From NCBI RefSeq assembly GCF_004331385.1, contig NZ_SJON01000004.1, forward strand, positions 298,980 to 362,979: DNA of 64,000 bases, written 5' to 3'. The translations under genes and the position numbers were made by a program. Each line of letters begins with the position of its first letter. Within the stretch, counting starts at the first letter, position 1. Positions 1 through 8,720 of this stretch are shown piece by piece. A model generated the notes under the pieces. That model had not been told where the DNA came from. It saw only the letters and a list, made by a program, of their open reading frames with translations, and did not search any database. The stretch is from Enterobacter quasihormaechei. GTDB lineage: Bacteria > Pseudomonadota > Gammaproteobacteria > Enterobacterales > Enterobacteriaceae.

Positions 1-1
1 T

Positions 2-1858
2 GCGCATCAGCGCGTTGACGAAGCCGTTGCCATCGCCACCGCCGAACTGCTCCGCCAGGAGCCCGGCTCGCTGCTGCTGTTTTTGCCCGGCGTAGGTGAA
101 ATCCAGCGCGTACAGGAGCAGCTGGCGTCACGGGTGAGCAGCGATGTTGCGCTTTGTCCGCTGTATGGCGCCCTGTCGTTAAGCGACCAGCGCAAAGCAA
201 TCCTTCCCGCCCCGGCGGGGCAGCGCAAAGTGGTGCTGGCGACCAATATTGCCGAAACCAGTTTGACCATCGAAGGCATTCGCCTTGTGGTGGACAGTAC
301 GCAGGAGAGGGTCGCCAGCTTTGATCCGCGCACCGGGCTGACCAGGCTGCTGACGCAGCGCATTAGCCAGGCCTCGATGGTGCAGCGCGCAGGGCGAGCC
401 GGGCGTCTTGAGCCGGGTATTTGTCTGCATTTAACCAGCGCCGAGCAGGCGGAGCGTGCGGCACTACAAAGTACGCCTGAAATTTTGCAAAGCGATCTCT
501 CCGGGCTGGTGATGGATCTGATGCAGTGGGGCTGCCCGGACCCTGACCAGCTCACCTGGCTTAATCCTCCGCCTGTCGTGAACCTCACCGCCGCGCGCAG
601 CCTGCTGACCCAACTTGGTGCGCTGGAAGGCGAGCGACTGACGGCGCGCGGCCAGAAAATGGCGGCGCTGGGCAACGATCCGCGACTGGCAGCGATGCTG
701 GTGGCCGCGCAGGGCGATAATGAAATTGCCACGGCGGCAAAACTGGCGGCTATTCTTGAGGAGCCGCCGCGCGGCGGCAGCAGCGATCTGGGGCAGGCCT
801 TTTCACGCAATCAGGGAAACTGGCAGCAGCGGGCACAGCAGCTATGTCATCGTCTGAAGAGCCGGGGAGGATCGCCTGACAGCGATAAAATGACTTCTCT
901 GCTGGCACAGGCTTTTCCGGACAGGATTGCGCGCCGCCGCGGACTTGACGGCCGCTATCAGCTGGCAAACGGGATGGGCGCGATGCTCGACAGCGATGAT
1001 GCCCTGACGCGTCATGAATGGCTCATTGCTCCTCTGCTGCTACAGGGCAGCCATTCCCCGGATGCGCGCATCTTGCAGGCGCTTGCCGTGGATATTGACG
1101 CCCTGACGCGTGCCTGCCCGCAGCTGCTTCAGCAATCTGACATCGTCGAATGGGATGATGCCCAGGGTACGCTGAAGGCGTTCCGTCGTAGTCAGATTGG
1201 TAAACTGACGCTCGGGACGACACCGCTGGCGAAGCCGTCGGAAGAAGAGTTACACCAGGCGATGCTGAACGGCATCCGGGAAAAAGGGCTGAGTGTTCTG
1301 AACTGGACACCGGAGGCGGAGCAGTACCGTATTCGTCTGCACTGCGCCGCGAAATGGCTGCCGCAATACGGCTGGCCGGCGGTGGATGACGATACCCTGC
1401 TCGCGACGCTTGAACAGTGGCTGCTGCCGCAGATGAGCGGCGTGCACTCGCTGCGCGCCCTTAAGGCGCTTGATGTTAAGGCAGCGTTACAGAATTTACT
1501 GGACTGGTCGTTACGTCAACGTCTGGATAGTGAACTGCCTGGGCATTACACTGTGCCAACCGGGAGCCGGATTGCTATTCGTTATCATGAGGATAATCCT
1601 CCGGCGCTGGCGGTTCGGATGCAGGAGATGTTTGGTGAGGCCACCACGCCGTCGATCGCTGAAGGGCGCGTGCCGTTAGTGCTTGAGCTGCTTTCGCCCG
1701 CGCATCGTCCCTTGCAGATCACCCGCGATCTGGGCGCGTTCTGGGCGGGGAGCTATCGTGACGTGCAGAAAGAGATGAAAGGGCGGTACCCCAAACACGT
1801 CTGGCCGGACGATCCGGCGAATACCGCGCCGACGCGGCGCACGAAGAAATATTCGTGA
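2..1858 (+). CDS. hrpB: ATP-dependent RNA helicase HrpB, C-terminal part (5' end outside window)
   Basis: The reading frame is open from the first bases, so the gene begins upstream. About 618 C-terminal residues are present, against roughly 800 for the family. Visible DEAH/DExH helicase elements are motif V (TNIAETSLTI, near 242-271) and motif VI (QRAGRAGR, 383-406), followed by the HA2-type region and the long HrpB-specific C-terminal domain ending in the basic tail APTRRTKKYS. The Walker A and DEAH motifs lie outside the window. HrpB is a poorly understood putative RNA helicase, and the hrpB-mrcB order is conserved in enterobacteria. The assignment is secure; the function in the cell is not. 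Confidence 0.95.
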   Translation, partial: AHQRVDEAVAIATAELLRQEPGSLLLFLPGVGEIQRVQEQLASRVSSDVALCPLYGALSLSDQRKAILPAPAGQRKVVLATNIAETSLTIEGIRLVVDSTQERVASFDPRTGLTRLLTQRISQASMVQRAGRAGRLEPGICLHLTSAEQAERAALQSTPEILQSDLSGLVMDLMQWGCPDPDQLTWLNPPPVVNLTAARSLLTQLGALEGERLTARGQKMAALGNDPRLAAMLVAAQGDNEIATAAKLAAILEEPPRGGSSDLGQAFSRNQGNWQQRAQQLCHRLKSRGGSPDSDKMTSLLAQAFPDRIARRRGLDGRYQLANGMGAMLDSDDALTRHEWLIAPLLLQGSHSPDARILQALAVDIDALTRACPQLLQQSDIVEWDDAQGTLKAFRRSQIGKLTLGTTPLAKPSEEELHQAMLNGIREKGLSVLNWTPEAEQYRIRLHCAAKWLPQYGWPAVDDDTLLATLEQWLLPQMSGVHSLRALKALDVKAALQNLLDWSLRQRLDSELPGHYTVPTGSRIAIRYHEDNPPALAVRMQEMFGEATTPSIAEGRVPLVLELLSPAHRPLQITRDLGAFWAGSYRDVQKEMKGRYPKHVWPDDPANTAPTRRTKKYS

Positions 1859-1874
1859 TGAATCGAAAAGGGGA

Positions 1875-1919
1875 GTGCGGCCTGATGCCCTCACCCCCGG
1901 CTCTCTCCCACGGGGAGAG
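1875..1919. repeat. Intergenic palindromic repeat, uninterrupted copy
   Basis: The sequence starting GTGCGGCCTGATGCCCTCAC and ending TCTCCCACGGGGAGAG lies between hrpB and mrcB. Its right part is self-complementary (CTCTCCC / GGGGAGAG). The same unit recurs at 15863-15902, where it is interrupted. It looks like a dispersed, REP-like enterobacterial repeat; the family name was not determined. Confidence 0.7.
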
Positions 1920-2011
1920 TGACAAACAAACTTTGAGAGATTTCTTCTTTCACTGACCTGTGCAAGATAAGAAAATCTGGCCTTTGCGCCTGAATGTTGC
2001 GGAGAAAAAGC

Positions 2012-4537
2012 ATGGCGGGGAATGACCGCGAGCCAATAGGACGTAAGGGAAAGCCAGCGCGTCCGGCGAAAGAAAAGGTAAGCCGTCGTCGCCTCAGAGA
2101 TGAGGAGTATGACGATGACTATGAAGACGATTATGAGGATGAAGAACCGATGCCGCGTAAAGGGAAAGGCAAAGGGCGTAAGCCTCGTGGAAAGCGTGGC
2201 TGGTTCTGGCTGCTGCTGAAGCTGTTCATTGTTTTTGTTGTTCTGATCGCGATTTACGGCGTGTATCTGGATCAGAAGATCCGCAGCCGTATCGACGGGA
2301 AAGTCTGGCAATTGCCGGCGGCAGTGTATGGTCGCATGGTGAACCTTGAGCCGGACATGTCCATCAGCAAAAACGAGATGGTGAAACTGCTGCAAGCTAC
2401 GCAGTATCGTCAGGTCACGAAAATGACCCGTCCGGGCGAATTTACCGTCCAGGCGAAAAGCATTGAGATGATCCGCCGTCCGTTCGACTTCCCGGACAGC
2501 AAAGAGGGTCAGGTGCGCGCGCGTCTGACCTTTGACGGCGATCGCCTGGAAACCATTGAGAACATGGATAACGACCGCCAGTTCGGTTTCTTCCGTCTCG
2601 ATCCGCGCCTGATCACCATGCTGTCGTCCGCAAACGGCGAACAGCGCCTGTTCGTGGCGCGTAACGGCTTCCCGGATCTGCTGGTGGATACCCTGCTGGC
2701 AACCGAAGACCGTCACTTCTACGAGCACGACGGTATTAGCCTCTACTCCATTGGCCGTGCGGTGCTGGCGAACCTGACCGCCGGGCGTACGGTGCAGGGG
2801 GCGAGTACGCTTACCCAGCAGCTGGTGAAAAACCTGTTCCTCTCCAGCGAACGCTCTTACTGGCGTAAAGCCAACGAAGCGTACATGGCCGTGCTGATGG
2901 ATGCGCGCTACAGCAAGGATCGTATCCTTGAGCTGTACATGAACGAGGTGTACCTCGGCCAGAGCGGCGATAACGAAATCCGCGGCTTCCCGCTGGCGAG
3001 CCTGTACTACTTTGGCCGTCCGGTGGAAGAGCTGAGTCTTGATCAGCAGGCGCTGCTGGTGGGCATGGTTAAAGGGGCGTCAATCTATAACCCGTGGCGC
3101 AACCCGAAACTGGCGCTGGAGCGTCGTAATCTGGTGCTGCGTCTGCTGCAACAGCAGCAGGTGATTGACCAGGAGCTGTACGACATGCTGAGCGCGCGTC
3201 CGCTGGGCGTTCAGCCGCGCGGTGGGGTCATCTCCCCGCAGCCTGCCTTTATGCAGATGGTGCGTCAGGAGCTGCAATCTAAGCTCGGAGATAAAGTAAA
3301 AGATCTCTCCGGAGTGAAGATCTTTACCACCTTTGACTCCGTGGCGCAGGATGCGGCAGAAAAAGCGGCGGTGGAAGGTATTCCGGTTCTGAAGAAGCAG
3401 CGTAAGCTGAGCGATCTGGAAACCGCGATGGTGGTGGTTGACCGCAACACCGGCGAAGTTCGCGCCATGGTGGGCGGCGCCGAGCCGCAGTATGCGGGCT
3501 ATAACCGTGCGATGCAGGCGCGTCGTTCGATTGGTTCTCTGGCAAAACCGGCGACCTATCTGACCGCGCTGAGCCAGCCGAACCTCTATCGCCTGAACAC
3601 CTGGATCGCCGATGCGCCCATCTCCCTGCGCCAGCCTAACGGCCAGGTATGGTCTCCGCAGAACGACGATAAACAGTTCAGCGGTCAGGTGATGCTGGTG
3701 GATGCGTTAACCCGCTCAATGAACGTGCCGACGGTTAACCTCGGGATGGCGCTGGGCCTGCCGGCCATCACCGATACCTGGCAGAAGCTGGGCGTGCCGA
3801 AAGATCAGCTGCACCCTGTTCCGGCCATGATCCTGGGGGCGCTTAACCTGACGCCAATCGAAGTGGCCCAGGCGTTCCAGACCATTGCCAGCGGCGGTAA
3901 TCGTGCTCCGCTTTCCGCCCTGCGTTCGGTGATAGCGGAAGATGGATCCGTGCTGTATCAAAGCTTCCCGCAGGCTGAGCGCGCGGTTCCGGCGCAGGCA
4001 GCCTATATGACGTTATGGACGATGCAGCAGGTTGTACAGCGCGGTACCGGGCGTCAGCTGGGGGCGAAGTATCCGGGTCTGCATCTGGCAGGTAAAACCG
4101 GGACCACCAACAACAACGTTGATACCTGGTTTGCCGGTATTGACGGCCGTGAAGTGGTGATCACCTGGGTGGGTCGCGACAACAACCAGCCGACCAAACT
4201 GTATGGTGCAAGCGGTGCAATGTCGATTTACCAGCGCTATCTGGCAAATCAGTCTCCGGTGCCGCTGAACCTCGTTGCGCCGGAAGATATCGTCGATATG
4301 GGCGTGGACAGCTCAGGTAACTTCATCTGCGGCGGCGGCGTGCGTTCGCTGCCGGTCTGGACGACCAATCCGGATGCGCTGTGCCAGCAAAGCCAGCCTG
4401 AGCAGCCAACGGGCAATCCGTTTGACCAGTCTTCTCAGCCTCAACAGCCGCAGCAGCAACAGCCGCAGCAGCAGGACGAGAAGAAAGACAGCGACGGCGT
4501 CGCCGGCTGGATCAAGGACATGTTCGGCGGAAATTAA
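2012..4537 (+). CDS. mrcB: Penicillin-binding protein 1B (bifunctional transglycosylase/transpeptidase)
   Basis: This inner-membrane enzyme polymerises lipid II glycan strands and cross-links their peptides. The start is placed at [10 protein letters not shown], the E. coli start, with GGAG 8 bp upstream, giving 841 aa. An acidic/basic cytoplasmic N-terminus (about residues 1-60, [12 protein letters not shown]) precedes one membrane segment ([23 protein letters not shown]). A UB2H region follows, then the GT51 transglycosylase with catalytic Glu at about 232 in [11 protein letters not shown]. The transpeptidase has SxxK at Ser509-Lys512 (SLAK), SMN and KTGT. The tail is Gln/Pro-rich (about 800-825). 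It stands alone with its own terminator. In E. coli PBP1b is activated by the outer-membrane lipoprotein LpoB, which is not in this window. Confidence 0.98.
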   Translation: MAGNDREPIGRKGKPARPAKEKVSRRRLRDEEYDDDYEDDYEDEEPMPRKGKGKGRKPRGKRGWFWLLLKLFIVFVVLIAIYGVYLDQKIRSRIDGKVWQLPAAVYGRMVNLEPDMSISKNEMVKLLQATQYRQVTKMTRPGEFTVQAKSIEMIRRPFDFPDSKEGQVRARLTFDGDRLETIENMDNDRQFGFFRLDPRLITMLSSANGEQRLFVARNGFPDLLVDTLLATEDRHFYEHDGISLYSIGRAVLANLTAGRTVQGASTLTQQLVKNLFLSSERSYWRKANEAYMAVLMDARYSKDRILELYMNEVYLGQSGDNEIRGFPLASLYYFGRPVEELSLDQQALLVGMVKGASIYNPWRNPKLALERRNLVLRLLQQQQVIDQELYDMLSARPLGVQPRGGVISPQPAFMQMVRQELQSKLGDKVKDLSGVKIFTTFDSVAQDAAEKAAVEGIPVLKKQRKLSDLETAMVVVDRNTGEVRAMVGGAEPQYAGYNRAMQARRSIGSLAKPATYLTALSQPNLYRLNTWIADAPISLRQPNGQVWSPQNDDKQFSGQVMLVDALTRSMNVPTVNLGMALGLPAITDTWQKLGVPKDQLHPVPAMILGALNLTPIEVAQAFQTIASGGNRAPLSALRSVIAEDGSVLYQSFPQAERAVPAQAAYMTLWTMQQVVQRGTGRQLGAKYPGLHLAGKTGTTNNNVDTWFAGIDGREVVITWVGRDNNQPTKLYGASGAMSIYQRYLANQSPVPLNLVAPEDIVDMGVDSSGNFICGGGVRSLPVWTTNPDALCQQSQPEQPTGNPFDQSSQPQQPQQQQPQQQDEKKDSDGVAGWIKDMFGGN

Positions 4538-4554
4538 TTAATTCCCTGAATTTA

Positions 4555-4585
4555 AAAGCCGCTTTCTCGTAAAGCGGCTTTTTTT
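4555..4585 (+). terminator. Intrinsic terminator of mrcB
   Basis: The stem AAAGCCGCTT / AAGCGGCTTT is followed by a run of T, 17 bp after the mrcB stop codon. Confidence 0.9.
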
Positions 4586-4880
4586 ATTTCCCTCCGTTGC
4601 TTTATTATAATTATTAAATATTGATTGTAGAATTATTAATCTTATAGACTGGTTTTATAAATCAGGGGGTTATAATAATCGTGACCGATTTTACCCTTTT
4701 GCACGCTGGACATGATAAAGAATAATCTGATGTAATCCCGCCATGAAATTCATCATTCGTCAGGACATTCTTATTTGGATGGGGTGGAAAATGAATGATG
4801 TCTCGCTTTACCTGACATTCTGATGCAAATTCGCTTTGCCGGGAATGGATACCTTCATCAGCAAATATAAGGATATTGTT
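4586..4880 (+). promoter_or_regulatory. AT-rich upstream region of the fimbrial operon
   Basis: These 295 bp hold no clear gene. The first 90 bp are very AT-rich. A perfect TATAAT lies at 4671-4676 with only a weak -35 (CTGGTT, 4649-4654). A second candidate is TTGATT (4621-4626), 16 bp, TATAGA (4643-4648). Either start would leave a leader of about 200 nt. A 26-codon ORF (4743-4823) lies in that leader. I see no fimS-like inverted repeats and no recombinase gene nearby, so phase inversion is not supported. Silencing by H-NS is plausible from base composition only. Confidence 0.4.
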
Positions 4881-5453
4881 ATGCGTAAATATATTATTAC
4901 TTCTTTACTGGGCGGAAGCATTTTGGCGGCGCTGTCGCTTCCGGTTTTGGCATCGAATGATTCCGGCACGGTGAACTTTGCCGGGAAAATTGTTGCGGAT
5001 ACCTGCGAAATTAACGTTGATGGCACCGGTACGAATGCATCGACCGTAACGTTTGCCGATACCTATCCTTCGGATTATAGCGGCGACGGCTCGGTGGGAA
5101 CTTCAAAAGCGTTCAAAATTGAGGTGAAGAAATGCGACCCGCTGGTCGCAAAACTGAACCTGAAGTTCAGCGGCTCCACCACGGACGCCGCTTACAAACG
5201 TCTTCAGAACGATCTGACCGGTGAAGGTAATGCCACCAACGTCGGTATTATCGTCAGCAATGAGAATGGCACGAAAGGGGACGTGATTTTTGACGGATCT
5301 ACCCCTGACGCGGGCACTGACGTTGCGAACGATGCGACGGGACAGGCTGCTTCCGTCTTTAACTACACCGCGAAGGTTATTCAGGTTGGAGAAGACGCGC
5401 CAACGGCGGGTCATTATGCCTCCTCTGCCACGTTCGAGGTTGTTTATCGCTAA
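4881..5453 (+). CDS. Major fimbrial subunit, type 1 pilin family
   Basis: This is a structural subunit of a chaperone-usher pilus. The start is MRKYIITSLL, with AAGG about 8 bp upstream; an in-frame ATG at 4836 would add 15 residues before the signal peptide and is rejected. The product is 190 aa with a Sec signal peptide cleaved after LPVLA. The mature pilin has the conserved Cys pair (DTCEINVDG and KKCDPL) that closes the immunoglobulin-like fold, and the C-terminal beta-zipper motif ATFEVVYR with penultimate Tyr. It is first in a four-gene operon and is followed by a strong hairpin before the chaperone gene, which fits high pilin expression. The fimbrial type could not be named. Confidence 0.9.
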   Translation: MRKYIITSLLGGSILAALSLPVLASNDSGTVNFAGKIVADTCEINVDGTGTNASTVTFADTYPSDYSGDGSVGTSKAFKIEVKKCDPLVAKLNLKFSGSTTDAAYKRLQNDLTGEGNATNVGIIVSNENGTKGDVIFDGSTPDAGTDVANDATGQAASVFNYTAKVIQVGEDAPTAGHYASSATFEVVYR

Positions 5454-5461
5454 AAAAATCG

Positions 5462-5481
5462 GGCAGCCTGAAAAGGCTGCC
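5462..5481 (+). other. Hairpin between pilin and chaperone genes
   Basis: The stem GGCAGCCT / AGGCTGCC is perfect (8 bp) and closed by a GAAA tetraloop. No T run follows, so it is more likely an mRNA-stabilising or partial attenuator structure than a full terminator. It would leave more pilin message than usher message. Confidence 0.65.
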
Positions 5482-5495
5482 TTCTGGAACGCAGG

Positions 5496-6209
5496 ATGAA
5501 ACATTTAATTAAAGTGTTATGCGGCTGCCTGGTTATTTCCTGCTGTTCAGCGCAGGCCAGCGTGGTTCTCGGTGGAACGCGAATCGTTTATCCATCGAAT
5601 AAGTCTGAAGTGCAAATTGCCCTCAAGAATAAAGATCCTCATACGCGTTATCTGGTACAGAGCTGGGTGAGCTATCCCAATAATGCGAAAGCCCCCTTTG
5701 TTATCACGCCTCCCGTGTATAAATTACAGGAAAATCGCCAGACGCTTTTACATATTATTTTTACCGGCGATAAAAAAAGCCTGCCTGCGGATCGGGAGTC
5801 ACTCTTTCTGGCTAACGTTAAATCCGTTTCGGCCTTATCGCCGGAATTAAAAGATAAGAATACCCTTCAGTTTGCGATGAAAACGCGTCTGAAGCTGTTC
5901 TGGCGCCCTGCGCAGCTGAAAGAAACAGACGCGCTGCACGCCTTTGAAAAAATCACGTTTCGCCGTCAGGGTGACACTCTGATTGCAAAAAATTCCACGC
6001 CTTTTTACGTCTCATTTGGCGAGCTGGCCGTTGGCGGCACAAGCGTGCCGGTGGTGGATAACAAAGCCACGCCGGGAGCGATTTCCATGATGGTTGCGCC
6101 ATTCAGCGAGCAGCGTTTCGCCCTGCCCGGATCGGCAAAAGGCGTCGTGACGTGGACGGCAATCAATGATTTCGGCGCGCAAACCCCTCAACGCAGTCAG
6201 GCACTGTAA
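5496..6209 (+). CDS. Periplasmic fimbrial chaperone (PapD/FimC family)
   Basis: The product is 237 aa, normal for the family, with a signal peptide ending at AQA (MKHLIKVLCGCLVISCCSAQA). It binds pilins by donor-strand complementation and delivers them to the usher. GGTRIVYP contains the conserved Arg, and TRLKLFWRP carries the conserved Lys of the subunit-binding cleft. The short F1-G1 region suggests the FGS type, used for rod-like pili with a tip adhesin. This agrees with the adhesin gene downstream. The gene follows the pilin by 42 bp and precedes the usher by 20 bp. Confidence 0.93.
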   Translation: MKHLIKVLCGCLVISCCSAQASVVLGGTRIVYPSNKSEVQIALKNKDPHTRYLVQSWVSYPNNAKAPFVITPPVYKLQENRQTLLHIIFTGDKKSLPADRESLFLANVKSVSALSPELKDKNTLQFAMKTRLKLFWRPAQLKETDALHAFEKITFRRQGDTLIAKNSTPFYVSFGELAVGGTSVPVVDNKATPGAISMMVAPFSEQRFALPGSAKGVVTWTAINDFGAQTPQRSQAL

Positions 6210-6229
6210 ACCGCTCATGCTGGTATCGT

Positions 6230-8707
6230 ATGTCATCATCGTCACGGCTCAAACAGGTTCTGAAGGGGATCGCGCTGGCATTGCTGGCCGCGATCCAGCC
6301 TGCCGCGGCTGATGACGACTTCAACCTGCGGATTCTGGAGCTGGATACGCCGCTTGAAAATACCGCGACGCTGAAAAATTTCATCAATGATAACGGCCTG
6401 ATGCCCGGCAGTTACCAGACCACGATCCTCTGGGACGGGGATGTTCTGGATAAGCGCCCCGTAACGTATGTTCTCTCGGCGGACAAACAGCGCCTGCTGC
6501 CTGAGCTGACCAAAGCCGAGCTGCGCGCGCTGGGAGTAAAGGTGGATGCCATTGCCGATATGGCCGGGCTGGACGACGCGGCGCACATCGACGATATCTC
6601 CCGTTTTATAAAAAATGCCCGCTACGAATTTAATCAGGATAATCAGACGCTGACTCTGGTTATTCCCCAGATGTACCGCGATCGGGCGACGGCGAGTGCC
6701 ATCAGCCCTAAGCTGTGGGATGACGGTGCTCCGGCGGCCTGGACCAGCTACCAGCTTAGCGGTTCGCAGCAGCGCTATAGCGCGGGCAAAACCTCGTCAA
6801 CCTGGCTGGGCCTGGACTCCGGTATTAACGTGGGCGCATGGCGCCTGCGCAACAACAGTACCTGGAGCGATACCGCCGGCTGGGATGCTATCGCCACCAC
6901 GCTACAGCGCGACGTAAAGCCTCTGCAAAGCCAGATGGAGATTGGCCAGACCTATACCAACGGTGAACTTTTCGACAGCATTCAAATGACCGGGGTGAAG
7001 CTCGAGACCGACACGTCCATGCTTCCCACCGGCCAGCAGGGTTTTGCTCCGGTCATACGCGGCATTGCGAACAGCGACGCGAAAGTCACCGTGAAGCAAA
7101 ACGGCTACACGATTTACCAGAGCAACGTCTCGCCGGGGCCGTTCGCGATCCGTGATTTGAGCCAGGTGGCGTCGGGCGCCGATCTGGAAGTGACCGTCGA
7201 AGAGGCGGATGGCAGCGAGCACAGCTTTATCCAGGCCAGCGCGTCGGTGCCGGTGCTCCAGCGCGAAGGAAACCTGAAATATTCTCTGGCGATGGGGCGC
7301 TATCGCGGCAGCGAGGGCGAGGATGCGCCTGCGTTTGCCCAGGGAACGGCGATCTATGGCTTTCCGTATGGCATAACGGCCTATACCGGCGTGCTTGGCG
7401 CGTCGCTGTATCACGCGGCGCTGGTCGGGGCGGGGGCGGATTTGGGGCGCTTCGGTTCGGCATCGGTGGATGTCACGGGTGCCCGCACCGCTTTTGATGA
7501 CGGTCGTGATGACGCGAGCGGATTATCCTGGCGCGCGCAATATGCGAAAGATATTCCGGATACAAATACCACCGTCACGCTTGCCAGCTACCGCTACTCC
7601 ACCGCCGGTTTTTACACCTTTCAGGAGGCAATCGACCAGCGCGACGGTGAGATTGACGACGGGATTTATACCTATCGCCTGACCAACAACCGGCGAAGCC
7701 GTATGCAGCTTAATCTTTCTCAGCGCCTTTCGGACTGGGGGTCGGCTTACCTGAACACCTATCAGCAGGATTACTGGGACATGGATGGCCGCGAGCGCAG
7801 CGTCAGCGCCGGGCTGAGCTCCAGCTGGCGCGATATCTCCTGGTCATTAAGCTACAGCCTGACCCGGACGCCCGATGCGGATGCTGACCGGCAGATGGCC
7901 CTGACGCTGAATATTCCCTTCTCCCACTGGCTACCCAACGCCTGGGCGAGCTACAGCGTCAACACCGCCAGCGGAGGTTTTGTTTCGCATCAGGTGGGGC
8001 TCGGCGGCACCGCGCTTGAGGGTAATAAGCTCAGCTACAGCCTTCAGCAGACGTACGCAAATCATGACACCGGCTACGGCGGCAGCCTGTCCGGCCGCTA
8101 TCGGGGAGCCTCCGGCGATTTGGGGCTGGGGTACAGCTATGGCGGCGATAACCGGCAGTGGAACTACAGCGCGCAGGGCTCCGTCGTGGCGCATGAACAT
8201 GGCGTGACCTTAGGGCAGCCAGTCCGCGACGCGTTCGCCGTTGTGCATATCGAGGGCGGCGACAACGTTAAGGTTCAGAACGGTCGGGGGATTTCAACCG
8301 ATCGCTTTGGCAACGCCGTTGTCCCGTCGCTGACGGCCTACCGGCATAACGTCATTACGGTAAATACCCAGGATCGGGACGATATCGATATTGAGGCAGC
8401 GACGCAGGATCTTGTCCCGACGAAAGGGGCGGCGCTGGCTGCAACGTTCGACGCGCGCGTCGGGCGGCGGGCCCTGGTCACGTTGCTTCATCGGGGCAAG
8501 GCCGTGCCGTTCGGGGCCGTGCTCGCCCTGCAAAACGCGACCGCCATCGTGGGAGACGAAGGAGAAGTGTATTTAACCGGGCTGCGCGGCAGCACAGCGT
8601 TTAACGTGCAGTGGGGAGAAGAGGGGGACACGCAGTGCCGCGGCACGCTCGACGTACCCGCCGACGGCGCGACAGGCATTTTTAAAACAACGGTAAACTG
8701 CCAATAA
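6230..8707 (+). CDS. Outer-membrane fimbrial usher (PapC/FimD family)
   Basis: This assembly pore recruits chaperone-subunit complexes and extrudes the pilus. The product is 825 aa, with a signal peptide ending AAIQPAAA. The mature chain has an N-terminal periplasmic domain (FNLRILELDTP), a 24-strand barrel with a plug (region around GFAPVIRGIANSDAKVTVKQNG) and two C-terminal periplasmic domains. The C-terminal cysteine pair is present (DTQCRGTLD and TVNCQ). The whole protein has only these two Cys. The pair usual in the N-terminal domain of FimD-type ushers is absent: the segment reads LLPELTKAELRALGV where FimD has PCLTRAQL. The ATG at 6230 is the only reasonable start, although its ribosome site is weak. 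Confidence 0.93.
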   Translation: MSSSSRLKQVLKGIALALLAAIQPAAADDDFNLRILELDTPLENTATLKNFINDNGLMPGSYQTTILWDGDVLDKRPVTYVLSADKQRLLPELTKAELRALGVKVDAIADMAGLDDAAHIDDISRFIKNARYEFNQDNQTLTLVIPQMYRDRATASAISPKLWDDGAPAAWTSYQLSGSQQRYSAGKTSSTWLGLDSGINVGAWRLRNNSTWSDTAGWDAIATTLQRDVKPLQSQMEIGQTYTNGELFDSIQMTGVKLETDTSMLPTGQQGFAPVIRGIANSDAKVTVKQNGYTIYQSNVSPGPFAIRDLSQVASGADLEVTVEEADGSEHSFIQASASVPVLQREGNLKYSLAMGRYRGSEGEDAPAFAQGTAIYGFPYGITAYTGVLGASLYHAALVGAGADLGRFGSASVDVTGARTAFDDGRDDASGLSWRAQYAKDIPDTNTTVTLASYRYSTAGFYTFQEAIDQRDGEIDDGIYTYRLTNNRRSRMQLNLSQRLSDWGSAYLNTYQQDYWDMDGRERSVSAGLSSSWRDISWSLSYSLTRTPDADADRQMALTLNIPFSHWLPNAWASYSVNTASGGFVSHQVGLGGTALEGNKLSYSLQQTYANHDTGYGGSLSGRYRGASGDLGLGYSYGGDNRQWNYSAQGSVVAHEHGVTLGQPVRDAFAVVHIEGGDNVKVQNGRGISTDRFGNAVVPSLTAYRHNVITVNTQDRDDIDIEAATQDLVPTKGAALAATFDARVGRRALVTLLHRGKAVPFGAVLALQNATAIVGDEGEVYLTGLRGSTAFNVQWGEEGDTQCRGTLDVPADGATGIFKTTVNCQ

Positions 8708-8720
8708 AATGGGTGAAACA

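Noticed and set aside
1994..2011. Upstream in-frame ATG of mrcB (MLRRKS)
   Set aside because: The ATG at 2012 has the ribosome site and matches the known PBP1b N-terminus [10 protein letters not shown].
4586..4880. Possible fimS-like invertible promoter
   Set aside because: No paired inverted repeats and no recombinase gene nearby; short repeats such as AATTATTA (twice) and GACATTCT (twice) are direct, not inverted.
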